From G963662655 sp963665015 (GTDB taxonomy: Bacteria > Cloacimonadota > Cloacimonadia > Cloacimonadales > JAIOQZ01), in NCBI GenBank assembly GCA_963665015.2, contig CAXXSY010000004.1, positions 1,612,001 through 1,676,000 of the forward strand: 64,000 bases of DNA, in the 5' to 3' direction. Under the pieces are notes generated by a model. The model was given only the letters and a program-made list of their open reading frames with translations, searched no databases and was not told the DNA's origin. Below are positions 17,001-23,819 of this stretch, piece after piece; the stretch's first letter is position 1; each line of letters begins with the position of its first letter. Position numbers and translations under genes: made by a program.

Positions 17001-17836
17001 TTCCAGGCTATGCTGGAAATTCCGAGGTTATTGTCTGTGTTTCCCGCCGCCATGCCGGTGACGAATGTGCCGTGGAAATTGGTGATGGAGGCGTTGGGAT
17101 CGTTTTCCGGAGTTCCGTCGTCGGTGTGAAAATTCCAGCCGACGAAGTCGTCGGTAAATCCGTTGTCATCGTCATCCACATCGTTGACATCTCCGGGATC
17201 GAAAACCCAGTTTCCATCCACGAGCTCGATGACGTGCCCGTCGTTATCGGCATCCTCGCCGAGGTTTTGATAGAGGTTGTCGATCAGGTCGGGATGGTAC
17301 CACTCGACGGCACTGTCGCAGATACCGATAACCACCTCCGCGCCGTCCTCGCCGTGATGAACGTCCCACGCATCCGGGGCGACGACCTGCGTCAGGTGGT
17401 GCATGTCGGAATAGTATTCGTCGTTGGGCGTGTCGAACTCGTACATGATGGGGATCGGTTCGGCGTACTCGATGTCGGGGTCGTCGTTGAACGCCTCGGC
17501 GACGGTGTGGACGTCGATGTTTTCGGGGAAGGTGAGTTTGTAAATCCGGGAGAGATCGGGCAGGTCGGAGCGCTTGTCCAGGATTGCCTGGTTGTAGGTG
17601 AATCGCTTTTCCAGCTTTGAGATTTCGAATTGGCTACCAAGCTTGTTCAGGCTGGATGTTCCAAACGAAACAGAGCCTTCCTGTCGATTGATGGGGACGG
17701 TTTCCTCGCTAACTTTGATCGTGATAACACCGCGATGATACTTCGGTGAATCGAGCCCAAAGCAAGCGGTAGAAACAGCGAATAAAAGCAGTAGCAAGAT
17801 CATGGTTTTCAGGTGTGTGTTCGTATTCGGTCGCAT
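14090..17836 (-). CDS. Secreted subtilisin-like S8 peptidase with PKD, LamG and sorting domains
   Basis: 1248 residues. The signal peptide is MILLLLLFAVSTACFG after a basic N-terminus. A pro-domain is followed by the S8 domain at about 165-475. The catalytic Asp is in VIGICDSAVEW, His in NFHGTFVTGMAAG, oxyanion Asn in VSAAGNAASN, and Ser in GSGTSFSSPIVAGLLA. Next come beta-rich domains, a region with a class I glutamine amidotransferase-like fold appearance (VLVWDGG to YPILQAAF), a PKD domain (SWAWDFGNDGTTDG), a LamG/concanavalin domain (DFTLEAWIKP, YIDEVRVW), and the sorting domain (NYPNPFNPETTIGFS to MLLMK). It likely acts as an extracellular protease or adhesin. ATG 17836 has GGAGG six bases upstream; the longer in-frame start at 17914 is rejected. 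Confidence 0.92.
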   Translation of the reverse strand: MRPNTNTHLKTMILLLLLFAVSTACFGLDSPKYHRGVITIKVSEETVPINRQEGSVSFGTSSLNKLGSQFEISKLEKRFTYNQAILDKRSDLPDLSRIYKLTFPENIDVHTVAEAFNDDPDIEYAEPIPIMYEFDTPNDEYYSDMHHLTQVVAPDAWDVHHGEDGAEVVIGICDSAVEWYHPDLIDNLYQNLGEDADNDGHVIELVDGNWVFDPGDVNDVDDDDNGFTDDFVGWNFHTDDGTPENDPNASITNFHGTFVTGMAAGNTDNNLGISSIAWNVKYLPTKHGMNYNIWPPGVIYDAYDGIIYLAEMGCDIINCSWGGDGYSNAHQEALDYARGLGCIIVSAAGNAASNSPYIFPASYPGVISVGAVDRNDAITNYSNYGIGIDVSAPGGTYLANRVLSTIPVANYTYGSGTSFSSPIVAGLLALLKSYYSDWTNDQLIRQVLGTADDIDQLNSGYENQLGCGRINAYRALTETNVTVPQELRLSLVGWLPVNDDDNNNMLEPGDMASIGLILRNYAHLVDSNNVTLTLSVTDTEIAITDNSATVTVPADDDYIVLEDIFTFHVANNAESHSFVMTVQVSADIDITFGQMFTQEIFIAPSGVLVWDGGTNGADSTHFSGEFIDDYLQEHDIASTYTTEFPASLVGFDAAFLCFGNWGNMGGKDYPLTSVEARTIIDYLENGGYLYLEGGSALGYYQGDNTELLDLLGMSIVDSGDDRDNFKGLIGQSGTVGENIFFDRTTQYPRYFMDRYAATDNGQVAFSAIDYGDIAVQGEGDNGQKTFCTSYSLIGLYGDSNFNRREVLLARLLEFFEYPILQAAFTIDFPDDYAPHAPITLSVLDASVSSSDITSWAWDFGNDGTTDGTVQNPSYYFAEPGYQSATLTVSDGTLTSTLVAPNFLYLFNGDTAIDFTHATSQKGNALIPSSVAPQLEDDFTLEAWIKPLEYGIENIAEEGISFIIIDNGAIAIWPLDSYQGLYEHCLAIASEHTGGSCLTITESESITLDEWTHIAITYDGESEMKVYINGTQQSLNQEGQTDGALIGTSENNFSIGYPHVHPGLQELVPCFSGYIDEVRVWTDVRSATEIQQNMETGLEGDEVGLDAYWNMNEAIGDMIYDQTGNGRNGELTYLTWTDGAIDPPMDAGDETGGNAPRITRLMHNYPNPFNPETTIGFSIKQPGRVELTVFNVRGQKVTTLLNERYEAGEHSAIWRGNDERGKAVSSGVYFYRMIVDGKVMGIEKMLLMK

Positions 17837-17943
17837 GTTTCCTCCATGTATTTTCTTGACAACCCATTTTACATCCGACCACAGTAATGCATCGTATGTT
17901 CCAGTTTTGAACAAATAATGGAATGCTCGTTCGCTATTGCAGA

Positions 17944-17976
17944 ATAAAAAAACCTCTATCCGAATCGAATAGAGGG
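17944..17976 (-). terminator. Intrinsic terminator between two secreted-protein genes
   Basis: On the minus strand CCTCTAT pairs with ATAGAGG (arms at 17953-17959 and 17969-17975), followed by TTTTTTTATT. It ends the transcript of the 17994-18956 gene, so the S8 peptidase gene needs its own promoter in 17837-17943, which I could not identify. Confidence 0.85.
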
Positions 17977-17993
17977 GCTGGAAAATATCTCGA

Positions 17994-18956
17994 TTATTTC
18001 ATCATCAGTGCTTTCGACGTGAATGTATCCTGTCCCGACCTCATGCGGATCAGATATACGCCGCTTCCGCAGGATTTTCCCGTCTCGTCGCGCCCGTTCC
18101 AGACAATCGAATGCGAGCCGGCCTCCATCTGGCGGTCGAGCAGCTTCCTGACCCGTTGTCCCTTGAGGTTATATACGGTAATAGTCACCTCGGAATCCCG
18201 CGAGATATCGAACGCGATATTCGTTTCGGGATTGAACGGATTCGGGTAGCAGGCGAGTTCGGCGGTCGGCGGTCGCAGGGTTGGCTCCTCGACGGCCAGT
18301 ACGGTCGAATCGCCGTAGAAGGTTCCGTCGATCTCGCATGCGATGAGCTGACTCCAGCCGTCTTCGATCATTTGATCCACCGGGCCATAGCCTTTGACCC
18401 AGGTTTGATCGACAAGGTACTCGTTGAAGACGAAGTATTTGCCCTGAAAGATGTTGCCGCCGAATAGCGCGTATTCTTCCCAATGATCCAATCTCTGCGT
18501 GATGGGTTCAAGCGATCCGAATGGGCTAAAATACACGTTGCAGGTTTCATTGTTTTCGTTCAAGTCCCATCTGAAGAAGAGCAGTTCGTCGGTTTCGGGA
18601 TTGTTGTCGAAATCGCCGGTGTCGAGGATGAAGATGGAGTCGCCCCGATTGATCTGCCACGTCGGGCAATTCGTCGAGCCGCCCCCGATACCCTCCACGG
18701 CGTAATAGGTCTCGCCGTTCACGACGGTATCCGCGACCACCTCGCGGCTGATCGTTACCCATGGTTCCTGGTTCGGATTCCACAGTGTCTGATGGTAAAA
18801 CCACCATTTGTCACCCACATGCAGCGGATTGATGCACGTGCTGTCGGGCCGGTCGATCGTTTCGCAGTTACATCCGGAAGTGTTCATGGAAGTGGGATAA
18901 GCCGCAATCAGTATCGTGATATTGAATATGATCATCAGAAAAAGAGTCAGTCTCAT
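17994..18956 (-). CDS. Secreted protein with type A sorting domain
   Basis: 320 residues. The signal peptide MRLTLFLMIIFNITILIAA is followed by a short Cys-containing stretch (GCNCETIDRPDSTC) and a globular domain of about 190 residues (PLHVGDKWWFYH, VNGETYYAVEGI, GDSIFILDTGDFD, WVKGYGPVDQMIED). The pattern recalls extracellular domains of FCB secreted proteins of unknown role. The C-terminal 80 residues form the sorting domain (CYPNPFNPETNIAFDIS, VYNLKGQRVRKLL, SGVYLIRM, terminal ALMMK). ATG 18956 is supported by AGGAGG seven bases upstream. A TTGACAT motif lies at 19001-19007 on the minus strand, but no matching -10 is clear. The TGGGGA-N5-TCCCCA operator of the divergent kinase operon lies 113 bp upstream. 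Confidence 0.85.
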   Translation of the reverse strand: MRLTLFLMIIFNITILIAAYPTSMNTSGCNCETIDRPDSTCINPLHVGDKWWFYHQTLWNPNQEPWVTISREVVADTVVNGETYYAVEGIGGGSTNCPTWQINRGDSIFILDTGDFDNNPETDELLFFRWDLNENNETCNVYFSPFGSLEPITQRLDHWEEYALFGGNIFQGKYFVFNEYLVDQTWVKGYGPVDQMIEDGWSQLIACEIDGTFYGDSTVLAVEEPTLRPPTAELACYPNPFNPETNIAFDISRDSEVTITVYNLKGQRVRKLLDRQMEAGSHSIVWNGRDETGKSCGSGVYLIRMRSGQDTFTSKALMMK

Positions 18957-19068
18957 AATGCACCTCCTTGCTGTCAGAACTCGACCCCCATAGCGTAGAG
19001 ATGTCAAGAAAAATAATGAAAGGTGCCGTGCGGAACCGTGCGGTCGTGTGGATACACGAATTTTCGCG

Positions 19069-19087
19069 GTGGGGATATTTTCCCCAC
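19069..19087. promoter_or_regulatory. Inverted-repeat operator GTGGGGA-N5-TCCCCAC upstream of the kinase/NtrC operon
   Basis: GTGGGGATATTTTCCCCAC is a perfect 7-bp inverted repeat with a 5-bp spacer. The same site, TGGGGA-AATTC-TCCCCA, occurs at 22240-22256 upstream of the glutamate dehydrogenase promoter. It ends 7 bp before the TTTACA box of the kinase promoter. It is therefore a likely binding site of the NtrC-type regulator encoded in this operon. Confidence 0.65.
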
Positions 19088-19094
19088 ATTTTCC

Positions 19095-19122
19095 TTTACA
19101 GGAATTGAACCTGTCGTAAGAT
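19095..19122 (+). promoter_or_regulatory. Putative sigma-70 promoter of the kinase/NtrC operon
   Basis: TTTACA (19095-19100), 16-bp spacer, TAAGAT (19117-19122), ending 16 bp before the ATG at 19139. The predicted leader is very short, which weakens the call. Confidence 0.4.
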
Positions 19123-19138
19123 AACGTGGGAGTTATTT

Positions 19139-20776
19139 ATGAAATCAGTCGGCGAACTGGATCGCTTTATCATCGAGCTGGCGGGAAGAGGGCTTTCGAG
19201 GGCACGATTCCTGAAGGAGCTTTGCGAGAAAATCGCGGCGCTCACCGGTAGCAGCAAAGTGGAGTTCCGCATGGCGGACGTGCGCTTCATGTACCGGTAC
19301 GAATACGACGCGGGGAATGATTCATCGCGGTTTCGTCGGGTGCAGTACGCGCAGGACGAATCCGGCGATCTCATTCCGGTCTTGAAGGTCAAAGGCTCGA
19401 TCGAGGCGCATTGCGCAAAGCTTTACGAAAAGAAATTCCAGCGTGAATTGAAGTACTACTACCAGCGAAAAAGCCTGATTGTCGAAGAGAACGAATCAAA
19501 GAAGGGCAAGTGGCGGTCGCTGGCGATCCTGAGCTTTATCACCAGCGAGGACGTGAAGGGGCTGATCATCCTTTCTTCCGGCAGGAGCATGAACTTCCGG
19601 TCGGACGATGCACCGATGCTGGAGAATCTCGCGCAGACTGTGAGCATCGCCGTGGCGTTTCGGAGATCGCAGTTCGCGCTGAACGAGCGGGTAAAAGAGC
19701 TGACCTGCCTGCACGAGATCAGCGAACTGATGAACGACCACCGGATGAGCGAGTCGCAGAAGTTCCAGCGCATCGTCGATATGATCCCGCCGGCGTTCCA
19801 GTATCCGCGGTTGACGGCGGCACGCATGGAGGTCGAGGGAACTACCTATCAAAGCGGTACAATCGACACGCAGGGCAGAATCGAGCTACAGAGTCTGCTG
19901 GTGGTCGATGAGATATCCATCGGCGAGTTAAAGGTTTTTCTGCGGGAGGGATCGGCGAGCGAGCACGTCGGCTTCCTGCCCGAGGAGACGAGACTTCTCA
20001 ACTCGATCAGTCACGCCGTGGCTACTATGATCTCCCAGACTCGATTCAACCAGGAGCGTATCGCGCTCGAAGAACAGCTCCATCACGCCGATCGACTGGC
20101 GACCATCGGACAGCTTGCAGCCGGCGTGGCGCACGAACTGAACGAACCGCTCTCCAATATTCTCGGATTCGCCCAGCTTGCGGAGAAATCCCTGGACGAT
20201 CCCGACACTGCCCGTGGCGACATCCAGAAGATTGTACGGGCGTCGCTCCACTCGCGCGAGATCGTGCGGAAGCTCCTTCTCTTCGCGCGCCAGATGCCCG
20301 CGCAAAAGGTGGAACTCGATCTGAACGAAATTTTGAGGGAAAACCTGACGCTACTCGACAACCGCATCCGGCACGACCGGATCGAACTCGCTCTTCGCTT
20401 GCAGGAATCTCTGCCGCACATCACGGCGGATCGGGCCCAGATTGGGCAAATCGTCATCAACCTCGCCGTGAACGCGCTGCAAGCCATGCCCGAGGGCGGT
20501 GTCCTTCGCATCGAAACTTCAGGCGACAAGACGCACGTGGTCTTGCGCGTGTCCGACACTGGAACCGGCATCGCGAAAGGCATCCGGCAGAAAATCTTTA
20601 TGCCGTTCTTCACCACGAAGGATGTGGGGGAGGGAACCGGCCTGGGGCTCTCGGTCGTACACGGCATCGTGAGCGGTCACGGCGGTGCTATCTCTCTCGA
20701 ATCGGAGGTGGGAAAAGGCACGACCTTTGTGATCGATTTCCCGATTGGACAGAAGGAGGTTGTTCGTGAATCCTGA
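19139..20776 (+). CDS. NtrB-like sensor histidine kinase with two GAF-like modules
   Basis: 545 residues, no transmembrane segment. Residues about 1-180 form a GAF-like domain. A short helical linker, LNERVKELTCLHEI, starts near residue 181 and leads into a second GAF-like module up to about 305. The same linker and module occur in the ATP-grasp protein at 25523. The kinase core has H332 in AAGVAHELNEPLSNILGF, then NLAVNALQAMPEGG (N box), DTGTGIA (G1), FFTTKDVGEGTGLGLSV (F and G2). This architecture is typical of NtrB/AtoS-type kinases. The next gene, an NtrC-type regulator, overlaps by 11 bp and is the obvious partner. The signal is unknown. Confidence 0.92.
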   Translation: MKSVGELDRFIIELAGRGLSRARFLKELCEKIAALTGSSKVEFRMADVRFMYRYEYDAGNDSSRFRRVQYAQDESGDLIPVLKVKGSIEAHCAKLYEKKFQRELKYYYQRKSLIVEENESKKGKWRSLAILSFITSEDVKGLIILSSGRSMNFRSDDAPMLENLAQTVSIAVAFRRSQFALNERVKELTCLHEISELMNDHRMSESQKFQRIVDMIPPAFQYPRLTAARMEVEGTTYQSGTIDTQGRIELQSLLVVDEISIGELKVFLREGSASEHVGFLPEETRLLNSISHAVATMISQTRFNQERIALEEQLHHADRLATIGQLAAGVAHELNEPLSNILGFAQLAEKSLDDPDTARGDIQKIVRASLHSREIVRKLLLFARQMPAQKVELDLNEILRENLTLLDNRIRHDRIELALRLQESLPHITADRAQIGQIVINLAVNALQAMPEGGVLRIETSGDKTHVVLRVSDTGTGIAKGIRQKIFMPFFTTKDVGEGTGLGLSVVHGIVSGHGGAISLESEVGKGTTFVIDFPIGQKEVVRES

Positions 20777-22079
20777 GCGAATTCTGGTCGTCGATGATCA
20801 GCCCGATACCCGAGAAATGCTCTTCCGCTATCTGAAGGCCGAGTACAGCCTGGTCATGACGGCTTCGTGCATGGATGAGGCGATTCGTATGCTGGCGGAT
20901 CAGCCCTTCGATATCGTCATCACCGACTACAAGATGCCCCAGGGCTCCGGCATGGAGTTGGTTCGGCACGTTCGCGGCAATTACAGCGACATCGGTTTGA
21001 TGATGATCACCGGCTACGCGACCGTCGAGGGTGCCGTGCAGGCGATGAAGCGCGGCGTTGAGGAATATCTCCCCAAGCCGTTCACCGAAGAAGAGCTTCT
21101 CATGAGCCTGAAGAGCCTCGCGTTGAAGGTTCGCATGCGCAAAGGCAGTTCCATTACCGGAGCGCCGCAGGGCCCGTCCGGCATAATCGGCAATTCCAAG
21201 GTCATGAAGAAGGTCTATCGCATGATCGAGAAGGCTTCCAGAAGTCGGGCGACGGTATTGATTACCGGCGAGAGCGGTACGGGAAAGGAGCTTGTGGCGC
21301 GTGCGATTCATTATGGCAGCAAGCACCACTCCACGCCTTTCGTGCCGGTCAATTGCTCGGCGATCCCGGAAGAGCTGATGGAGAGCGAGCTTTTCGGCTA
21401 CGTGAAAGGCGCGTTCACGGGCGCGGACACCTCCAGAGCCGGTTTCTTCCAGACAGCCGACGGCGGTTCCATCTTCCTCGACGAGATCAGCGAGATGAGC
21501 CTCGCCATGCAGACGAAGCTGCTCCGGGTGATCCAGGAGCGTGAGGTGTATCTGATCGGCTCCCGAAAGCCCGTTCCCGTCGATATACGCGTCATCGCGG
21601 CGACCAACAAGGAGCTCCGGCAGTTGGCGGAGAAGGGTGGATTTCGCGAAGACCTCTTCTACAGGCTGAACGTGCTGAATATCGAGCTGCCGCCTTTGCG
21701 CGACCGGGACGGCGATATGGAGCTTCTGATCCGCAGCTTTGCCAAAAAATTTTCGATGGACATGGGCTGCGATTCACCGGACTTTCCGTCCGATACGATG
21801 GAGCTGCTGGAAGGCTATGCCTGGCCCGGCAACGTGCGAGAACTGGAAAACATGATCCAGCGCTTGATCGTCATGTGCAGCAGCGATTCGGTGAAGCCTG
21901 CGGACCTTCCGGAGTACATCCGCAAGCAGAAAGCACCGATGAAGTGGTCGCCCGACCGCACGCTCATCGAGGTTGAGAGAGCCTATGTCCATCAAGTGCT
22001 GCAAGCTTGCGGCGGCAACAAATCGGCGGCGGCACGAATCCTCGGTATCGATCGTAAGACCCTGCGCAGCAAGATGTAA
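20766..22079 (+). CDS. Sigma-54-dependent response regulator (NtrC family)
   Basis: 437 residues. The receiver domain has DDQPD at the acidic pocket and phospho-acceptor D54 (VITDYKMP). The AAA+ domain shows Walker A GESGTGKEL, the sigma-54 contact loop GAFTGAD, Walker B GGSIFLDEIS, and the arginine-finger region FREDLFYRLNV. A Fis-type helix-turn-helix ends the protein (NKSAAARILGIDRKTL). It activates transcription by remodelling sigma-54 RNA polymerase when phosphorylated. The GTG at 20766 is chosen because AGGAGG lies six bases upstream; it overlaps the kinase stop. Likely targets are the operators at 19069 and 22233 and the sigma-54 promoter at 22360. Confidence 0.95.
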   Translation: MNPERILVVDDQPDTREMLFRYLKAEYSLVMTASCMDEAIRMLADQPFDIVITDYKMPQGSGMELVRHVRGNYSDIGLMMITGYATVEGAVQAMKRGVEEYLPKPFTEEELLMSLKSLALKVRMRKGSSITGAPQGPSGIIGNSKVMKKVYRMIEKASRSRATVLITGESGTGKELVARAIHYGSKHHSTPFVPVNCSAIPEELMESELFGYVKGAFTGADTSRAGFFQTADGGSIFLDEISEMSLAMQTKLLRVIQEREVYLIGSRKPVPVDIRVIAATNKELRQLAEKGGFREDLFYRLNVLNIELPPLRDRDGDMELLIRSFAKKFSMDMGCDSPDFPSDTMELLEGYAWPGNVRELENMIQRLIVMCSSDSVKPADLPEYIRKQKAPMKWSPDRTLIEVERAYVHQVLQACGGNKSAAARILGIDRKTLRSKM

Positions 22080-22232
22080 GATGGAGCGCAGGCATCTGTA
22101 GGTTTTGAGGTGCGAAAAACCTGAACCTGCATCTCTTTCTGGGCACGCATCTCTTTATTCGTATGAAAACCAAACAATCGGAAGAGTTGCTTCGCAACAC
22201 ATTCAGATGTTTGGTTTTCGGTGGTGAACAAC

Positions 22233-22256
22233 TCCCCACTGGGGAAATTCTCCCCA
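22233..22256. promoter_or_regulatory. Upstream activator sites for the NtrC-type regulator
   Basis: Three half-sites in a row: TCCCCA (22233-22238), TGGGGA (22240-22245) and TCCCCA (22251-22256). The last two form TGGGGA-N5-TCCCCA, identical in half-sites and spacing to the operator at 19069. The centre is about 110 bp upstream of the -24 element, a usual enhancer distance. Confidence 0.65.
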
Positions 22257-22359
22257 ATAATTTCATGATTATCGATGTCGGACAAAACCTTGTAAAGGAT
22301 GTCATATCTGCAATTATAACAGCATGATAGGTTATCGCGTAAATACTCTGCAACGTCAT

Positions 22360-22375
22360 TGGCACAGCGAATGCA
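22360..22375 (+). promoter_or_regulatory. Sigma-54 (-24/-12) promoter of gdhA
   Basis: TGGCAC-AGCGA-ATGCA matches the TGGCAC-N5-TTGCA consensus with one mismatch, and the GG and GC dinucleotides are correctly spaced. The start point is predicted near 22386, giving a leader of about 38 bases. Confidence 0.75.
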
Positions 22376-22423
22376 AATATTCATGGCGAATGTGAAAACA
22401 CAACACAATAATGTGGAGGAAAA

Positions 22424-23710
22424 ATGGACTTGAAGACCTACAACCCATTCAGAATGGCGCAAGAGCAGTTTGATCGGATCGCGGATGAACTCGATCTGGA
22501 TCAGGGCACGAGGGACATGCTGCGCAATCCGATGCGCGAGTATCACGTGAATATTCCTGTAAAGATGGACGACGGCAGTACGAAGGTGTTCCGTGGTTTC
22601 CGCGTGCAGCATAACGATTCCCGTGGGCCGGGCAAGGGCGGCATCCGGTTCCATCCGCAGGAGACGATCGACACCGTTCGCGCGCTCTCGATGTGGATGA
22701 CCTGGAAATGCGCCGTGGTCGATATCCCGCTTGGCGGCAGCAAGGGCGGCGTGATCTGCGATCCGCACAACCTGAGCCAGCGCGAGCAGGAACAGATTTG
22801 CCGCGGTTGGGTACGCCAGTTGTCCCACGATATTGGACCGCTCCGCGACGTGCCTGCGCCGGACGTGATGACCAACGCGCAGCACATGCTGTGGATGCTG
22901 GATGAGTATGAAACCATCCATGGGGCGAAATTCCCCGGTCTGATCACAGGCAAGCCCGTAGGAATGGGCGGATCGCTGGGTAGGACTGAAGCGACCGGTT
23001 ACGGCGTGATCTTCACCCTGCGTGAGGCGCTTCGTGAATTGGGTATCGATCCCGCCACGACAACGGCTGCGGTTCAGGGCTTCGGAAACGTGGCGCAGTA
23101 CGCGATCGACCTGTACCACCAACTCGGCGGCAAGGTGATCTGTGTATCGTGCTGGGATCAGCAGGAGCAGAAATCCTTCACCTATCGAAAGATGAGCGGC
23201 GTCAATCTGGGCGAACTGCAAAGTATCACCGATCGCTTCGGCGGCATCGACCGCAAGAAGGCGACCGCGCTCGGCTATGAAGTGCTGGATGGCGGTCAGT
23301 GGATCGAGCAGGATGTCGATATTCTGCTTCCCTGCGCACTCGAAAACCAGATCAACGCGGATACCGTCAAGATGATCAGCGAAAAAGTGAAAGTGATCGC
23401 CGAGGGCGCCAACGGACCGACCAGTCCCGAAGCGGACGCGGTTTTGAAGGAACGTGGCATCTTCTTGATCCCGGACTTCCTTGCCAACGCAGGCGGCGTG
23501 ACGTGCAGCTACTTCGAGCAGGTTCAGTGCAACATGAACTACTACTGGGAGAAGGACGAGGTGCTGAGCAAACTCGACACCAAGATGACCTCCGCCTTCC
23601 TCGACGTCTCGGCTCTTGCACGCAAGAAGAATCTCTATATGCGCGACGCAGCGTACATCATCTCGATCAGCAGAGTCGCCCAGGCCTGCAAAGATCGCGG
23701 CTGGATTTAA
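22424..23710 (+). CDS. gdhA: Glutamate dehydrogenase
   Basis: 428 residues, the size of hexameric bacterial and archaeal enzymes. It interconverts glutamate and 2-oxoglutarate plus ammonia with NAD(P)H. Glutamate-binding and catalytic motifs are visible: GPGKGGIRFHP, WKCAVVDIPLGGSKGGV and DVPAPDVMTN (catalytic Asp). The nucleotide-binding Rossmann motif is VQGFGNVAQYA, followed by AEGANGPTSPEAD and PDFLANAGGV. Coenzyme preference cannot be read safely; the region after the second Rossmann strand is SCWDQ. The ATG at 22424 has TGGAGG upstream. It sits behind a sigma-54 promoter and next to a two-component NtrC-type system, implying control by nitrogen or a related signal. The related Leu/Phe dehydrogenases are an unlikely alternative. 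Confidence 0.95.
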   Translation: MDLKTYNPFRMAQEQFDRIADELDLDQGTRDMLRNPMREYHVNIPVKMDDGSTKVFRGFRVQHNDSRGPGKGGIRFHPQETIDTVRALSMWMTWKCAVVDIPLGGSKGGVICDPHNLSQREQEQICRGWVRQLSHDIGPLRDVPAPDVMTNAQHMLWMLDEYETIHGAKFPGLITGKPVGMGGSLGRTEATGYGVIFTLREALRELGIDPATTTAAVQGFGNVAQYAIDLYHQLGGKVICVSCWDQQEQKSFTYRKMSGVNLGELQSITDRFGGIDRKKATALGYEVLDGGQWIEQDVDILLPCALENQINADTVKMISEKVKVIAEGANGPTSPEADAVLKERGIFLIPDFLANAGGVTCSYFEQVQCNMNYYWEKDEVLSKLDTKMTSAFLDVSALARKKNLYMRDAAYIISISRVAQACKDRGWI

Positions 23711-23758
23711 TTCGACAACATAGATTCACCTGAAGAAACAAATAACACCTCTGCATGA

Positions 23759-23791
23759 GCGGTACGCGGGACGGCAACACCCGCGTACCGC
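23759..23791. repeat. Perfect 12-bp hairpin between gdhA and the ATP-grasp gene
   Basis: GCGGTACGCGGG (23759-23770) pairs with CCCGCGTACCGC (23780-23791), loop of nine. There is no T-tract, so it is not a standard terminator. It lies 28 bp before the ATG at 23820 and may be a processing, stability or attenuation element. Confidence 0.6.
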
Positions 23792-23819
23792 GAATCAGAA
23801 CCGATCCCAGAGGACGACC

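Larger units (their letters stand above)
22080..22423. other. Regulatory intergenic region upstream of gdhA
   Basis: The 344 bases have no gene. Near the 5' end AGGTTTT...AAAACCT (22098-22120) forms a small hairpin. GAAAACCAAACA (22165-22176) pairs with TGTTTGGTTTTC (22208-22219), and GTTGC-ttc-GCAAC lies in its loop (22186-22198), a possible structured terminator of the kinase operon though without a T-tract. The NtrC-type operators and sigma-54 promoter follow. Confidence 0.6.
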
